50,704 bases of DNA from Tepidimonas sp. UBA997 (GTDB lineage Bacteria; Pseudomonadota; Gammaproteobacteria; Burkholderiales; Burkholderiaceae_C): assembly GCA_002291945.1 (NCBI GenBank), contig DBAZ01000010.1, positions 1 through 50,704 on the forward strand, in the 5' to 3' direction. A program made the position numbers and the translations under genes. The stretch's first letter is position 1. Every line of letters starts with the position of its first letter. Positions 15,753 through 24,214 of this stretch are shown here, in pieces. The notes under the pieces were generated by a model that ran no database searches, was not told where the DNA came from, and saw nothing but the letters and a program-made list of their open reading frames with translations.

Positions 15753-17981
15753 ATGAATCTCCATTCCAGCACGGATGACCTGTTCCGGTTCTCTGAGGAC
15801 GAGCCGGATGATGGTGTTCTGTCAGCCAGTCAGCCCTGGCGTATCCTCGTGATCGATGACGACGCCGATGTGCATCAGGCGACCCGGTTCTCGCTGGACG
15901 GTTTCGAGTTGTTCAGTCGGCCGCTGGAGTTGCTCCACGCTTTTTCAGCCCTCGAAGCCCGACGCTTGCTGAGCGATGCCACCGACATCGCGGTGGTGTT
16001 GCTGGATGTGGTGATGGAAACCCCGGATGCGGGCTTGAGCCTCATCGATTTCATCCGCAACACCCGCCAGATGACGCAGACGCGCATCGTGCTGCGCACG
16101 GGGCAGCCGGGTTATGCGCCTGAGCATGAGACTTTGCTCAAGTACGACATCAATGACTACAAGACCAAATCTGAGCTCACCCACCACAAGCTCCTGACCA
16201 CCATCACCACGACGGTTCGAGCCTACCAGCAGTTGTGTCTGATTGAAGCCAGTCGCAAAGGGTTGGAGCAGATCATTGAAGCGTCTGGCGAATTGCTGCA
16301 CGCTGATGGGGTTTACAAATTCGCGTCGGGGGTCATCACGCAAGTGGCCTCCCTTCTGGGTACACGGCCCGAAGGGGTGGTTTGCGCTCAAGGCGAACCC
16401 CAGACAGGCTACCGAGTCCTTGCCGCAGCGGGGCGCTTCGCCCGCTGGGTGGACCAGCCCCTGGACGAGTTGTCGGAAACCCACGTCGCCCAACTCCTCA
16501 AGCAAGCCTTGCTTGAGGGGAAAAGTCAGTTTGCCTGCCACGCGACGGTGTTGTTCCTGGGGCAGCGTGAAGGGGTCAACATGGCGGCCTATGTGGAGTC
16601 GGATGCGCCGATTGACCCGGTTGACATGCAGCTCCTTCTGGTGTTTTGCAGCAACTTGACGGCCTGCCTGGAAAATCTCATGCTGGTGCAGCAATTGCAG
16701 CAAGTGGCCTACGAAGACCCCCTGCTGAAATTGCCCAACCGTTCCCGGCTGGTGGAGCATCTCAATCGTCACCAGGCCCGTGGCCAGCAGGATCAGATGT
16801 TGGTGATTGTGGACGTGGACGACTTTGCCAGCATCAACGACCTCATGGGGCACGACTACGGCGACAAGGTCCTTGTGGCGTTGGCGGATCGTCTGGCTCA
16901 ACTGGCGGGGCCAGAGTCGTTGCTGGCCCGTGTTTCGGGCAATGCCTTTGGCCTGCTGGGCAACGCCGATGTGCTAGACCCGGTGCGCGTGCTGGCAGCC
17001 TTTGAGTCGCCCATTCTGGTGGCGGGGCATCCCCAGCGGATTGCCTTGACGATGGGGCTTTGTGGGGCGGATGGCTCCGATACCGACGGGGCGGACTGGT
17101 TGAAGAACGCCAACATTGCCCTCAAGCAGGCCAAGCGTGAACGGCGTGGACGATTTGTCCGGTTCACGCGTGAGATGGCCATGCATGCGCGCAACCGGGC
17201 CCAGTTGCTGTCGGAACTGCATACCGCGTTTGACCGTGACCGGCTGACACTGGCTTTCCAGCCGCAGCTCGATCTGGCGTCCGGGCGTCTGATGGGTCTG
17301 GAGGCGCTCTTGCGTTGGCGCACTGACGACGGGCGTTTCATTCCGCCGGATCGCTTCATTCCGGTGGCTGAGCAATCGGGCCTGATCGTCAGTCTGGGTG
17401 ACTGGGTCATGAAAACCGCCTTCCTCACCATGCGGGAGTTGATCAATCGGCGACTGGCCCCTGACCGCATGGCGGTCAATGTGTCGGTCGTTCAATTCCA
17501 GGCACCCGGTTTCATCGATCGACTGATGGGCGCAATGGCTGCGGCGCAGTTGGAGCCGCGGCACATCGAACTTGAAATCACGGAATCGGTTTCCCTGCTC
17601 GGCCAGGGCGTGATCGAGTCCCTGCTGCAGAGTCTTCGGGCCATGGGAATTTCCGTGGCCATTGACGATTTCGGAACGGGTTACTCCTCCTTGAGCTACC
17701 TGGAAAAACTGCCTCTGGACCGCATCAAGATCGACAAATCATTCGTGACTCCTATGTCGGACCAGAGCGATGGACGGATTGCCGAGCTGATTGTGCAACT
17801 GGGGCTGAAGTTGGGGCTGCGCGTGCTGGCCGAAGGCATCGAGGATGCCCAGGCCTGGAAGAAGCTACGCAACTTGGGTGTCCATGAAGGGCAGGGCTAC
17901 CACATTGCTCGACCGATGGAGATGGGCGCATTGATGGACTGGTTGAGCCAGCACCCCAACACCACGGTGCCTTACCTCTGA
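15753..17981 (+). CDS. Response regulator with DUF3369, degenerate GGDEF and EAL domains
   Basis: The 742-residue protein starts with a receiver domain (about 28-155: acidic pair IDDDAD, phospho-acceptor Asp near 85 in LLDVVME, and Lys in YKTKSEL). A DUF3369-like sensory region follows (about 165-320), then GGDEF (about 325-480) and EAL (about 490-740). The GGDEF motif reads SGNAF near residue 392, so cyclase activity is unlikely. The EAL domain looks complete (LEALLRW, NVSVVQFQ, ELEITES, DDFGTGYSSL, KIDKSF), so it should be a phosphodiesterase controlled by phosphorylation. ATG at 15753 is used; TTG at 15732 is possible. It heads an operon with a binding protein and a sensor kinase. Confidence 0.92.
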   Translation: MNLHSSTDDLFRFSEDEPDDGVLSASQPWRILVIDDDADVHQATRFSLDGFELFSRPLELLHAFSALEARRLLSDATDIAVVLLDVVMETPDAGLSLIDFIRNTRQMTQTRIVLRTGQPGYAPEHETLLKYDINDYKTKSELTHHKLLTTITTTVRAYQQLCLIEASRKGLEQIIEASGELLHADGVYKFASGVITQVASLLGTRPEGVVCAQGEPQTGYRVLAAAGRFARWVDQPLDELSETHVAQLLKQALLEGKSQFACHATVLFLGQREGVNMAAYVESDAPIDPVDMQLLLVFCSNLTACLENLMLVQQLQQVAYEDPLLKLPNRSRLVEHLNRHQARGQQDQMLVIVDVDDFASINDLMGHDYGDKVLVALADRLAQLAGPESLLARVSGNAFGLLGNADVLDPVRVLAAFESPILVAGHPQRIALTMGLCGADGSDTDGADWLKNANIALKQAKRERRGRFVRFTREMAMHARNRAQLLSELHTAFDRDRLTLAFQPQLDLASGRLMGLEALLRWRTDDGRFIPPDRFIPVAEQSGLIVSLGDWVMKTAFLTMRELINRRLAPDRMAVNVSVVQFQAPGFIDRLMGAMAAAQLEPRHIELEITESVSLLGQGVIESLLQSLRAMGISVAIDDFGTGYSSLSYLEKLPLDRIKIDKSFVTPMSDQSDGRIAELIVQLGLKLGLRVLAEGIEDAQAWKKLRNLGVHEGQGYHIARPMEMGALMDWLSQHPNTTVPYL

Positions 17982-17991
17982 GGGTCAAGCG

Positions 17992-19131
17992 ATGCGTCCC
18001 TCACCCCCTGTTTGGTCGCGACGTCAAGTGGTCCTGTCTGGTTTGGCGGCCGCAGGCTCGCTGGCGCTGTCGGGCTGCAGCCGTGCGCCCTTGAAGGTAG
18101 GTTTTCTGGGGGGCATGACCGGGCCGGCTGCCGACTTGGGCATCGCTGGGCGTGACGGTGCATTGCTGTGTGTGGAGCACCGCAATGCTGCGGGTGGAGT
18201 CGGCGGACGCCCGATTGAGCTGGTGGCTTTTGATGATCGGCAGCGCCCCTCTGAGGTGCCAGCGCTCCTGCCTTCCATCGAGCAGGCGGGTCTGGCCGGT
18301 CTGGTCGGGCCGTTGACCAGCAGCGTGGCGGCCGAATGGATACCCCTAGCCAACGCCGCTTCGCTGGTCACGGTGTCGCCGACGGCGACCAGCACCGACT
18401 TTTCTGGTCAGGCCGACCTGTTTTTCCGGGTTTGTTCGACCACCCGTGAATACGCAGGGATCGCGGCCGAGCACCATGTTCTGCGAAGGTCTTGGAACAA
18501 CTTCGCTATTCTGCGCGACGACAGCAATGCGGCCTACACCCGCAGTTGGGCCCAGCATTTCACTCAGCGGGTTCAAGCGTTGGGGGGGCGCGTCCTGCAC
18601 GAAGAGGCGTACCACCGTGCGGACCCCAACGACAGTGTGATTCCCCATCTCCAGCGAACCCTTTCAGTCGGTCCTGATGTGCTGGTGGTCGTGACCAATG
18701 CCCTGGATGCCGCACGCTGCGCCCAATGGTTGAGGCAGCATGGGCACACCCTGCCCATGGTCACGGCGGAATGGGCGGCGACCGAGCAACTGCTGGAACT
18801 AGGTGGGCGTGCCGTGGAAGGCGTGGTGGTTGCGCAGTACTTTGACCGTCGTAGCGCTGCCCCTGCCTATCAGCGCTTCAAGCAGGCCTTCGTGGCTCGC
18901 TACCAGCGTCCGCCCGGCTTCGTGGAGGTGGCGGCTTACGATGCCATGACCGTTTTGCTGGACGCCTGCCGTCAAAAGCGCCGACAGGAATCGCTGGCCG
19001 CTGCACTCCAACGTATTCAAGCGTTTGAAGGCTTGCAGCAGACCATTGTGTTCGATGCATACGGTGACGCCTCCCGCGGTCTGTACATGACCGAAGTCGT
19101 CAACGGTGAGTTTGTGGTGATTGCCACCTGA
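17992..19131 (+). CDS. Tat-type lipoprotein, ABC-type branched-chain amino acid binding protein family
   Basis: The 379-residue product begins with a twin-arginine signal (R10, R11) ending in a lipobox LSGC with Cys29. It is therefore probably exported folded and lipid-anchored. The mature part is a type I periplasmic binding fold of the LivJ/amide-binding family: KVGFLGGMTGPAADLGIAGRDGA at about 35-57, GLVGPLTSS near 105, then two lobes. No ABC permease or ATPase gene is near. It sits 10 bases after the response regulator and overlaps the sensor kinase start by one base (19131). The context suggests it works as a ligand sensor for that kinase, not as a transporter. Confidence 0.88.
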   Translation: MRPSPPVWSRRQVVLSGLAAAGSLALSGCSRAPLKVGFLGGMTGPAADLGIAGRDGALLCVEHRNAAGGVGGRPIELVAFDDRQRPSEVPALLPSIEQAGLAGLVGPLTSSVAAEWIPLANAASLVTVSPTATSTDFSGQADLFFRVCSTTREYAGIAAEHHVLRRSWNNFAILRDDSNAAYTRSWAQHFTQRVQALGGRVLHEEAYHRADPNDSVIPHLQRTLSVGPDVLVVVTNALDAARCAQWLRQHGHTLPMVTAEWAATEQLLELGGRAVEGVVVAQYFDRRSAAPAYQRFKQAFVARYQRPPGFVEVAAYDAMTVLLDACRQKRRQESLAAALQRIQAFEGLQQTIVFDAYGDASRGLYMTEVVNGEFVVIAT

Positions 19132-21815
19132 TGCGCTGGAAGCCCCGAGCACTCACGCTCCGCCAGGTGCTTGTCGGGCAGTTTTTGCTGGTGGTGCTCT
19201 TTGCCAGCGCGGTGGTGGCGGTGATGGTCGTGACCTGGCGTCTGCCAACTGTCGAGCAACACAACGAAATGGACCAGCGCCGGGCGGTCGGCATCGCCGC
19301 CTATCACGTTGAAGTCAGTCTGCGCTACGCGGAGCAACTGGCGGTCTCGCTGGCCCACACTTTTGACCAGCAGTTCCGTACCACATCCAGCCAGCAGGAT
19401 ACTTTGCGCTTGTTACTCACGCGGTGGACCGGGCAGGCGGATTGGTTCCAGGGGATCTATCTGCTCGACGCGCAAGGCCGCATCGACGAGCTATACGCTG
19501 GGACGCAAGATCTCCCGCAGGTACGGCTATGGCAAGGCGGTGACCTCAGTGGTCTGGCCATCTGGCGGGCGGTTCATCGGGACCGGCGCCCGCTCTGGAG
19601 CGACCAGTACCGTTCCCCTGTGCTCGACACGCCGGTGATCAGTTTCATGGTTCCGCTCAGCGAGGGTTTCTTGTTGTTTGAGCTGGGCGTGGATCGTCTG
19701 GCGCAAACCGTACGTCAGTCGTCGGTCCTGGAAGGCTTGCTGGTGATTGTGACCGACAGCAAAGGGGAGGTGGTGGCAGCGCCCGACATGAACTGGGTGG
19801 GACTGCGCCGCAACATTTCCCAGTGGCCTTTGATTCAAGCCGCTTGGCGCAACCAGCCCATGCATGCCCAGTTCGAGGTGGACGGCAGCCGTTTTGCCGG
19901 TACGGCGTTGCGTCTCGACCCCCTGGGCTGGGTGGTCGTGGCGGGTTATCCGGTTGCAATGGCCGAGGCGTCGGTCCGTGCTGCGGTGGGGATTAGCAGT
20001 GCCACTTTGGTGGTTTCCGTCCTGTTTGGTTTGCTGCTGTTGCTGGCTCTCTCGCGTCGCATCGAGCAGCGCCTGCAGAGCAGCCTGCACTTTGCCGACC
20101 AAGTCGCTCGGGGCCAGTTTGAAGCGCCTTTGGTCAAGACCGGGGTGGTGGAGCTCGACACGCTGAGCCAGGGGCTGGAGCGCATGGCGTCGGACATGCG
20201 CAATCGCCAGGTTCAATTGCAAGCCATCATCGAAACCACCCCCGGTCTGGCCATTCAATGGTTTAGCCGGGACGGTCGGGTGGTGGACTGGAATGTCGCG
20301 TCCGAAAAGGTGATGGGTTGGACGCGTCAAGAAGCGCTCGGCAAAACCCTGGATCAACTGATTTACACCCCGCAACAAGCTGTGGAGTTCCTGCAGGTTC
20401 TGCGTGAGATCGAACAGACCGGGCAGCCTTTTGGCCCTTATGAAGGAGCGATCTTGCGGCGGCTGGAACAACCCGCCTGGATTTTGTCCACCACATTCAG
20501 GATTCCCGATCTGCAGGGAGGCTCACTGTTCGTTTGCATGGATGTGGATATCACCGAACTCAAACGCAAGGAACAGGCCGTGCGCGAGAGCGAGGAAAAA
20601 TTCAACCTGTTTTTCCAGGCCAGCCCGGTGGCCGTGGCGGTGTTGGCCGAGGATGAGGGCGGATTCCATTACCTGGATGTCAACCCGGCATGGCTGACCT
20701 TGCTGGGCTACACCCACGAAGAGTTGGTTGGCCACGATGCCACCTTGCACAATGCCATTCTGAGTCAAACGGTGGCGCAAGACGTTTTTGCACAACTGCA
20801 GCAGAAGGGTGAACTGGTCGGTGTGTTGGGGAAACTGCGTCGCAAGTGTGGCGAGACGCTTTGGGTCGATGTCTATATGCGGCTGGTGCATTTCCAGGGT
20901 CAGAAGCTGCTGATTTGCTCCATGCTCGACATCACCGACAAACGGGCCATGGAACATGAACTCAGGCAGCTCAATACCGCTCTGGAGGAGCGCATTGCCA
21001 AGCGGACACACACGCTGTCCGAAACCATTGAGCGTTTGCAGAACGCCCAAGCGAAGCTGGTGCAGTCAGAAAAGCTGGCTTCACTCGGTGCGCTGGTGGC
21101 CGGGGTCGCGCACGAGCTCAATACCCCGATCGGCAATGGCCTGATGTCCGTCTCGACGCTGGCGTACCGACTCAAAGCCTTTCGGGACCAATGGGCGAGC
21201 GGATTGCGCAAATCGGATCTGGAGGCTTTTGTGACGCAGGTTGAAACCGCCACCGATATTGCGTTGCGCAATCTGCATCGGGCCTCCGATCTGGTGACCA
21301 GCTTCAAACAGGTGGCCGTTGATCAGACCAGCTCGCAGCGCCGCTCTTTCGATCTGGCTTCTGTGATCCAGGAGGTCGTGCTGACTTTGCAGCCGACCTT
21401 CAAGCATTCGCCGATTCAGGTGACTGTGGATGTGCCTGAGGGGATCGAAATGCATGCCTATCCGGGCCCGCTGGGTCAGGTGATCACGAATCTGATCCAG
21501 AATGCCCTGATTCATGCGTTTCCCGACCGTGACTCGGGTCGAGTGCATGTCAAGGGTCGCTTGCTCCCGGATGGATGGGTTGATCTGCGGGTGCAGGACG
21601 ATGGGGTCGGCATCCCCGTGGACAAGATGAACCAGATCTTCGATCCCTTTTTCACGACCCGGCTGGGCAAAGGAGGCAGTGGTCTGGGCTTGCATATCGC
21701 CCACAACATCATCACCGGAGTCATGGGCGGACAACTGACGGCCCACAACCGGGATTCCGGGGGGGCGGAATTCCGGATGCTCTGCCCCTTGAAGGCCCCG
21801 CAATCTGAGTCGTAA
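19131..21815 (+). CDS. Membrane sensor histidine kinase with periplasmic domain, HAMP and two PAS domains
   Basis: The 894-residue kinase has a membrane helix at about 18-38, then a large periplasmic domain of dCache type (about 40-280). A second helix (about 283-308) is followed by HAMP (about 310-360), PAS (about 365-480), PAS (about 490-615) and a coiled coil. The dimerisation domain carries phospho-acceptor His661 in GVAHELNTP. The ATPase domain has NLIQNALIHA near 786, DDGVGIP and GGSGLGLHIA. The HELNTP form of the H-box is typical of HK families that lack a fused receiver. It is translationally coupled to the binding-protein gene and presumably phosphorylates the REC-EAL protein at 15753. 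Confidence 0.92.
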   Translation: MRWKPRALTLRQVLVGQFLLVVLFASAVVAVMVVTWRLPTVEQHNEMDQRRAVGIAAYHVEVSLRYAEQLAVSLAHTFDQQFRTTSSQQDTLRLLLTRWTGQADWFQGIYLLDAQGRIDELYAGTQDLPQVRLWQGGDLSGLAIWRAVHRDRRPLWSDQYRSPVLDTPVISFMVPLSEGFLLFELGVDRLAQTVRQSSVLEGLLVIVTDSKGEVVAAPDMNWVGLRRNISQWPLIQAAWRNQPMHAQFEVDGSRFAGTALRLDPLGWVVVAGYPVAMAEASVRAAVGISSATLVVSVLFGLLLLLALSRRIEQRLQSSLHFADQVARGQFEAPLVKTGVVELDTLSQGLERMASDMRNRQVQLQAIIETTPGLAIQWFSRDGRVVDWNVASEKVMGWTRQEALGKTLDQLIYTPQQAVEFLQVLREIEQTGQPFGPYEGAILRRLEQPAWILSTTFRIPDLQGGSLFVCMDVDITELKRKEQAVRESEEKFNLFFQASPVAVAVLAEDEGGFHYLDVNPAWLTLLGYTHEELVGHDATLHNAILSQTVAQDVFAQLQQKGELVGVLGKLRRKCGETLWVDVYMRLVHFQGQKLLICSMLDITDKRAMEHELRQLNTALEERIAKRTHTLSETIERLQNAQAKLVQSEKLASLGALVAGVAHELNTPIGNGLMSVSTLAYRLKAFRDQWASGLRKSDLEAFVTQVETATDIALRNLHRASDLVTSFKQVAVDQTSSQRRSFDLASVIQEVVLTLQPTFKHSPIQVTVDVPEGIEMHAYPGPLGQVITNLIQNALIHAFPDRDSGRVHVKGRLLPDGWVDLRVQDDGVGIPVDKMNQIFDPFFTTRLGKGGSGLGLHIAHNIITGVMGGQLTAHNRDSGGAEFRMLCPLKAPQSES

Positions 21816-21959
21816 CACTCCTGCGCCCGATTCGTGTCGGTCGAGCCGGGTCATCAGGTCTTGAGTGTCCATATACGGTTGACCAGATGGCCCCGCCGCC
21901 CCCGGCTGGACGCAGCGTGCGGCTCTCGGGGCCCATTCCGGCAGCGCCCAGCCAAGCGG

Positions 21960-23318
21960 TCAGAGGTACTCGTCCTTCCAACGCGCCGCATCCGCCACGA
22001 GCTGTGCCAACCGCTCAGCCTGCCTGGCCACGAAGTCGGCAATGCCTTGCACCAAGGCGCGCTCGGCCTCGCCCACGTAGACGGCTGCCTGGGCCTGTGC
22101 CGCGGCTTGCGCTGCAGCCAGCTTCGCCAGCCGTTGGCCTTCCCGGCGCATCAGCTTGCGGTCGACGCCGCAGTGTGCGGCGAAGTCGGCCAGGGCAAAG
22201 GCCGAGACCTCGGCGTGGCTGAACACATCGCCGTAGGCCATGGCCAGCTCGGTGTCCAAGCCGTCGTACTGCAGCACGCTCACCAGGTCATACCAGGGGG
22301 TCGGTTCCAGCAGCCCGCCCGGACGCACAAAGAACGAAAAGTTCTTGCCGTGCGCGTCGCTGTTGCCAATCAAGAACTGGAAAAGCGCCCAGCGCAGCAT
22401 GGTCAGCTTGGCGGCAGCCTTGTTGGCCGTCAGGTCGGCGCAGCCGAACAGGCGCTCGAAGCTCACGCCGTCGCGGATGTGGCGCACCGCCCCGGCGCTG
22501 CCCAGGTTGCGCTCGTACTTGTAGGCCACCGGCAGGTCGCAGGCTTGGGCCGCGTCGATGATGTGCCGACGCTGAACCCGAGGCTGGCCGCCGACTGTCT
22601 CGACTTCACGGTCGAAGCGCCGCACGACCAGCACCGGGCGGGGCGTGCGCAGCAGGCCCACCTCAGCGGCCGGCAGCTTCATGCGGCGGGCCAGTGACAT
22701 GCAGAAGTGCTCGTTGACCGCTAAGTGCGGCGTCTGCGGGTTGGCCGTGTCGGGCTTGAGGATGTGGGTGGAGGCCAGTCGCTGTCCGTCCACCAAAAAG
22801 AGTCGCCCGCCCTCCAGCAGTGGACGATCAAGGTAGACCAGCAGCTTGTCCTGCAGGCCGGCCACCGACATGCGCACCTTGCCGTCCCACACCGTCAGCG
22901 GCACGTGCTCGCGCTCGGCGATGCGCTGGTCGAGCTCTCGGAGAGGAATCTCCCTCAGGACGGGTTCAGCGGCGGGAGGTGCAGGGTTCGCTTCCCCGGT
23001 GAAGCGCAGAGCACCCGCTGTTTCGGCACCCAGCGCCCAGATGAGACCGAAGATGTTTGTCTTGGCCAGACCGTTGTAGTCCACCGCCACATCCAGGGCA
23101 CGCCCTTCGGGCAGCAGATGCTCAATGAAGCGCTTGATGGATGGGGAGGCGTAGTCAGTTGCCGGACGTGTCAACGGCAGGGCCGGAGACAGCGGGTAAG
23201 ACTGGGCGTCAGCGGCCCAGGGCTCTGCGTAGTTCAGGCTCCAGCGGTCATCGCGCCCCTCGTGTTCGATGGTCGCGACCTTGGCTTCCTCGGCCCAGAC
23301 GTGCAGGGTGTGCGTCAT
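21960..23318 (-). CDS. hipA: HipA-family Ser/Thr kinase toxin
   Basis: HipA phosphorylates glutamyl-tRNA synthetase in E. coli and drives persistence; homologues can have other targets. The 452-residue product has the HipA order: an N-terminal subdomain, MSVAGLQDKLLVYL (ATP loop), THILKPD (ATP-binding Lys), the catalytic loop GNSDAHGKNFSF near residue 322, and the metal-binding YDLVSVLQYDGLDTELAM. The kinase therefore looks active. The C-terminus is Ala/Gln rich and probably helical. The start is ATG at 23318, 10 bases after hipB, giving the usual antitoxin-first order. It converges with the sensor-kinase gene; the 144 bp between them show nothing definite. Confidence 0.93.
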   Translation of the reverse strand: MTHTLHVWAEEAKVATIEHEGRDDRWSLNYAEPWAADAQSYPLSPALPLTRPATDYASPSIKRFIEHLLPEGRALDVAVDYNGLAKTNIFGLIWALGAETAGALRFTGEANPAPPAAEPVLREIPLRELDQRIAEREHVPLTVWDGKVRMSVAGLQDKLLVYLDRPLLEGGRLFLVDGQRLASTHILKPDTANPQTPHLAVNEHFCMSLARRMKLPAAEVGLLRTPRPVLVVRRFDREVETVGGQPRVQRRHIIDAAQACDLPVAYKYERNLGSAGAVRHIRDGVSFERLFGCADLTANKAAAKLTMLRWALFQFLIGNSDAHGKNFSFFVRPGGLLEPTPWYDLVSVLQYDGLDTELAMAYGDVFSHAEVSAFALADFAAHCGVDRKLMRREGQRLAKLAAAQAAAQAQAAVYVGEAERALVQGIADFVARQAERLAQLVADAARWKDEYL

Positions 23319-23328
23319 CTCGGTCGCC

Positions 23329-23631
23329 TCACGCCTTTGTTTCGTCGGCGGGCTTTGAGGCGACAGCGGCCGCTGCCTCGCGTGCCCACGGATGCTCCTT
23401 GGGGAGCACCATGAGGGTGAGACCTAGGCCATCGAGCACCGCCAGCGCTTTGTCCAGGCGCACCGACCCCTGGCCGTTCTCGAGCCGTGACATGAGGTCC
23501 ACCGACACGCCCACCAGCCCAGCGGCATCGTCGATGCGCAGCGACTGCGACTTGCGTCGCTCGCGCACGACCGGGCCCAGGTCAGGTGCTGACTGGAGCA
23601 GAGTCGGTCGGTGGCTGGCAGAGTCGGTCAT
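23329..23631 (-). CDS. hipB: HipB-family antitoxin, XRE-type DNA-binding protein
   Basis: The 100-residue protein contains a helix-turn-helix (about 22-80; RERRKSQSLRIDDAAGLVGVSVDLMSRLENG region) typical of Xre/HipB antitoxins. A flexible Ala-rich tail follows, suited to binding the toxin. In known systems HipB neutralises HipA and represses the operon by binding several operators. ATG at 23631 is used. A half operator overlaps this start and three full operator-like repeats lie upstream at about 50-bp steps, which supports autoregulation. Confidence 0.92.
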   Translation of the reverse strand: MTDSASHRPTLLQSAPDLGPVVRERRKSQSLRIDDAAGLVGVSVDLMSRLENGQGSVRLDKALAVLDGLGLTLMVLPKEHPWAREAAAAVASKPADETKA

Positions 23632-23796
23632 TTCGGGGATTCAGTTGCTGAGCTTGTGGAGCATGCCATGGACTGGGCGTTTCTGCTATTACGAAATCAT
23701 AGACGATTCTTTGGGTTCATCGACTAAAATTTCGGCTAATCAGAAACAGACGCAGATAGCATGGATGAGCGAAAGGTATTTCTGATTTTACGAAAC
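23630..23796. promoter_or_regulatory. Operator array for hipBA: three TTTC-N9-GAAA sites plus a half site
   Basis: Three 17-bp inverted repeats of form TTTC-N9-GAAA lie at 23680-23696, 23730-23746 and 23779-23795. The outer two share TTTCTG-CT/AT-TTACGAAA in one orientation. The middle one resembles them on the other strand. Their centres are about 50 and 49 bp apart. A half site (TTTCGG) at 23631-23636, another 50 bp away, overlaps the hipB start. A minus-strand -10 candidate TATGAT (23696-23701) overlaps the first full site. E. coli HipB also uses four operators, though with a different sequence (TATCC-N8-GGATA). The repeats are read directly; binding by this HipB is inferred. Confidence 0.75.
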
Positions 23797-24124
23797 TTGG
23801 ATCAAGGTCGGAGGTGCCCACCCCGCGACGTACCAGTGTCATGGAACACTGGCTCGATGACCGACCAACCCAGGCCCGAAGGCCAGCTCGACGTCCAGCG
23901 TTGGCTGGGAGGGTGGATGCTGCGTGCAGCACTACGAACGGCGATGGAGACGCAGTTTAGAACCACTTTAGGCATGTGTGCAGGCATGCTTTGAGATCGC
24001 TATACGTGTGCACACGCGACCCTGTCTGGAGCAGATGTGGAACTGATGGGCCGTTTTGCGCTGTTTGGCGCGTTGTCCGCGTTGCGCGGGCTTGCCTAAG
24101 TGCTTGATTTTGCTAAAGAATTCC
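23797..24124. other. Gene-free stretch between hipBA operators and tRNA-Pro
   Basis: No convincing gene is seen. It holds a perfect hairpin CCAGTGT (23833-23839), six-base loop, ACACTGG (23846-23852). It also holds a 12-bp palindrome CGTGTGCACACG at 24005-24016, and a hairpin CCGCG-TTG-CGCGG at 24077-24089 downstream of the tRNA, which may help end its transcript although there is no T run. The remaining frame of about 77 codons from 23761 has no recognisable protein character. Confidence 0.5.
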
Positions 24125-24201
24125 TGGTCGGGGTGAGAGGATTCGAACCTCCGGCCTCTACGTCCCGAACGTAGCGCTCTACCAGGCTAAGCTACACCCC
24201 G
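24125..24201 (-). tRNA. tRNA-Pro, anticodon CGG
   Basis: Read on the minus strand from 24201 to 24125, the gene folds as a standard cloverleaf of 77 bases with encoded CCA. The acceptor stem CGGGGTG pairs with CACCCCG, and the discriminator is A. The D arm contains AGCCTGGTAG. The anticodon stem CTACG/CGTAG encloses the loop TTCGGGA, so the anticodon is CGG. The T arm has GGTTCGAATCC. It lies between hipBA and ispB on the ispB strand. Confidence 0.97.
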
Positions 24202-24214
24202 ATGTGCCCCGCCA

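Noticed and set aside
23761..23994. A 77-codon frame between hipBA and tRNA-Pro
   Set aside because: It overlaps an operator repeat and a hairpin, has no family resemblance and no ribosome site.
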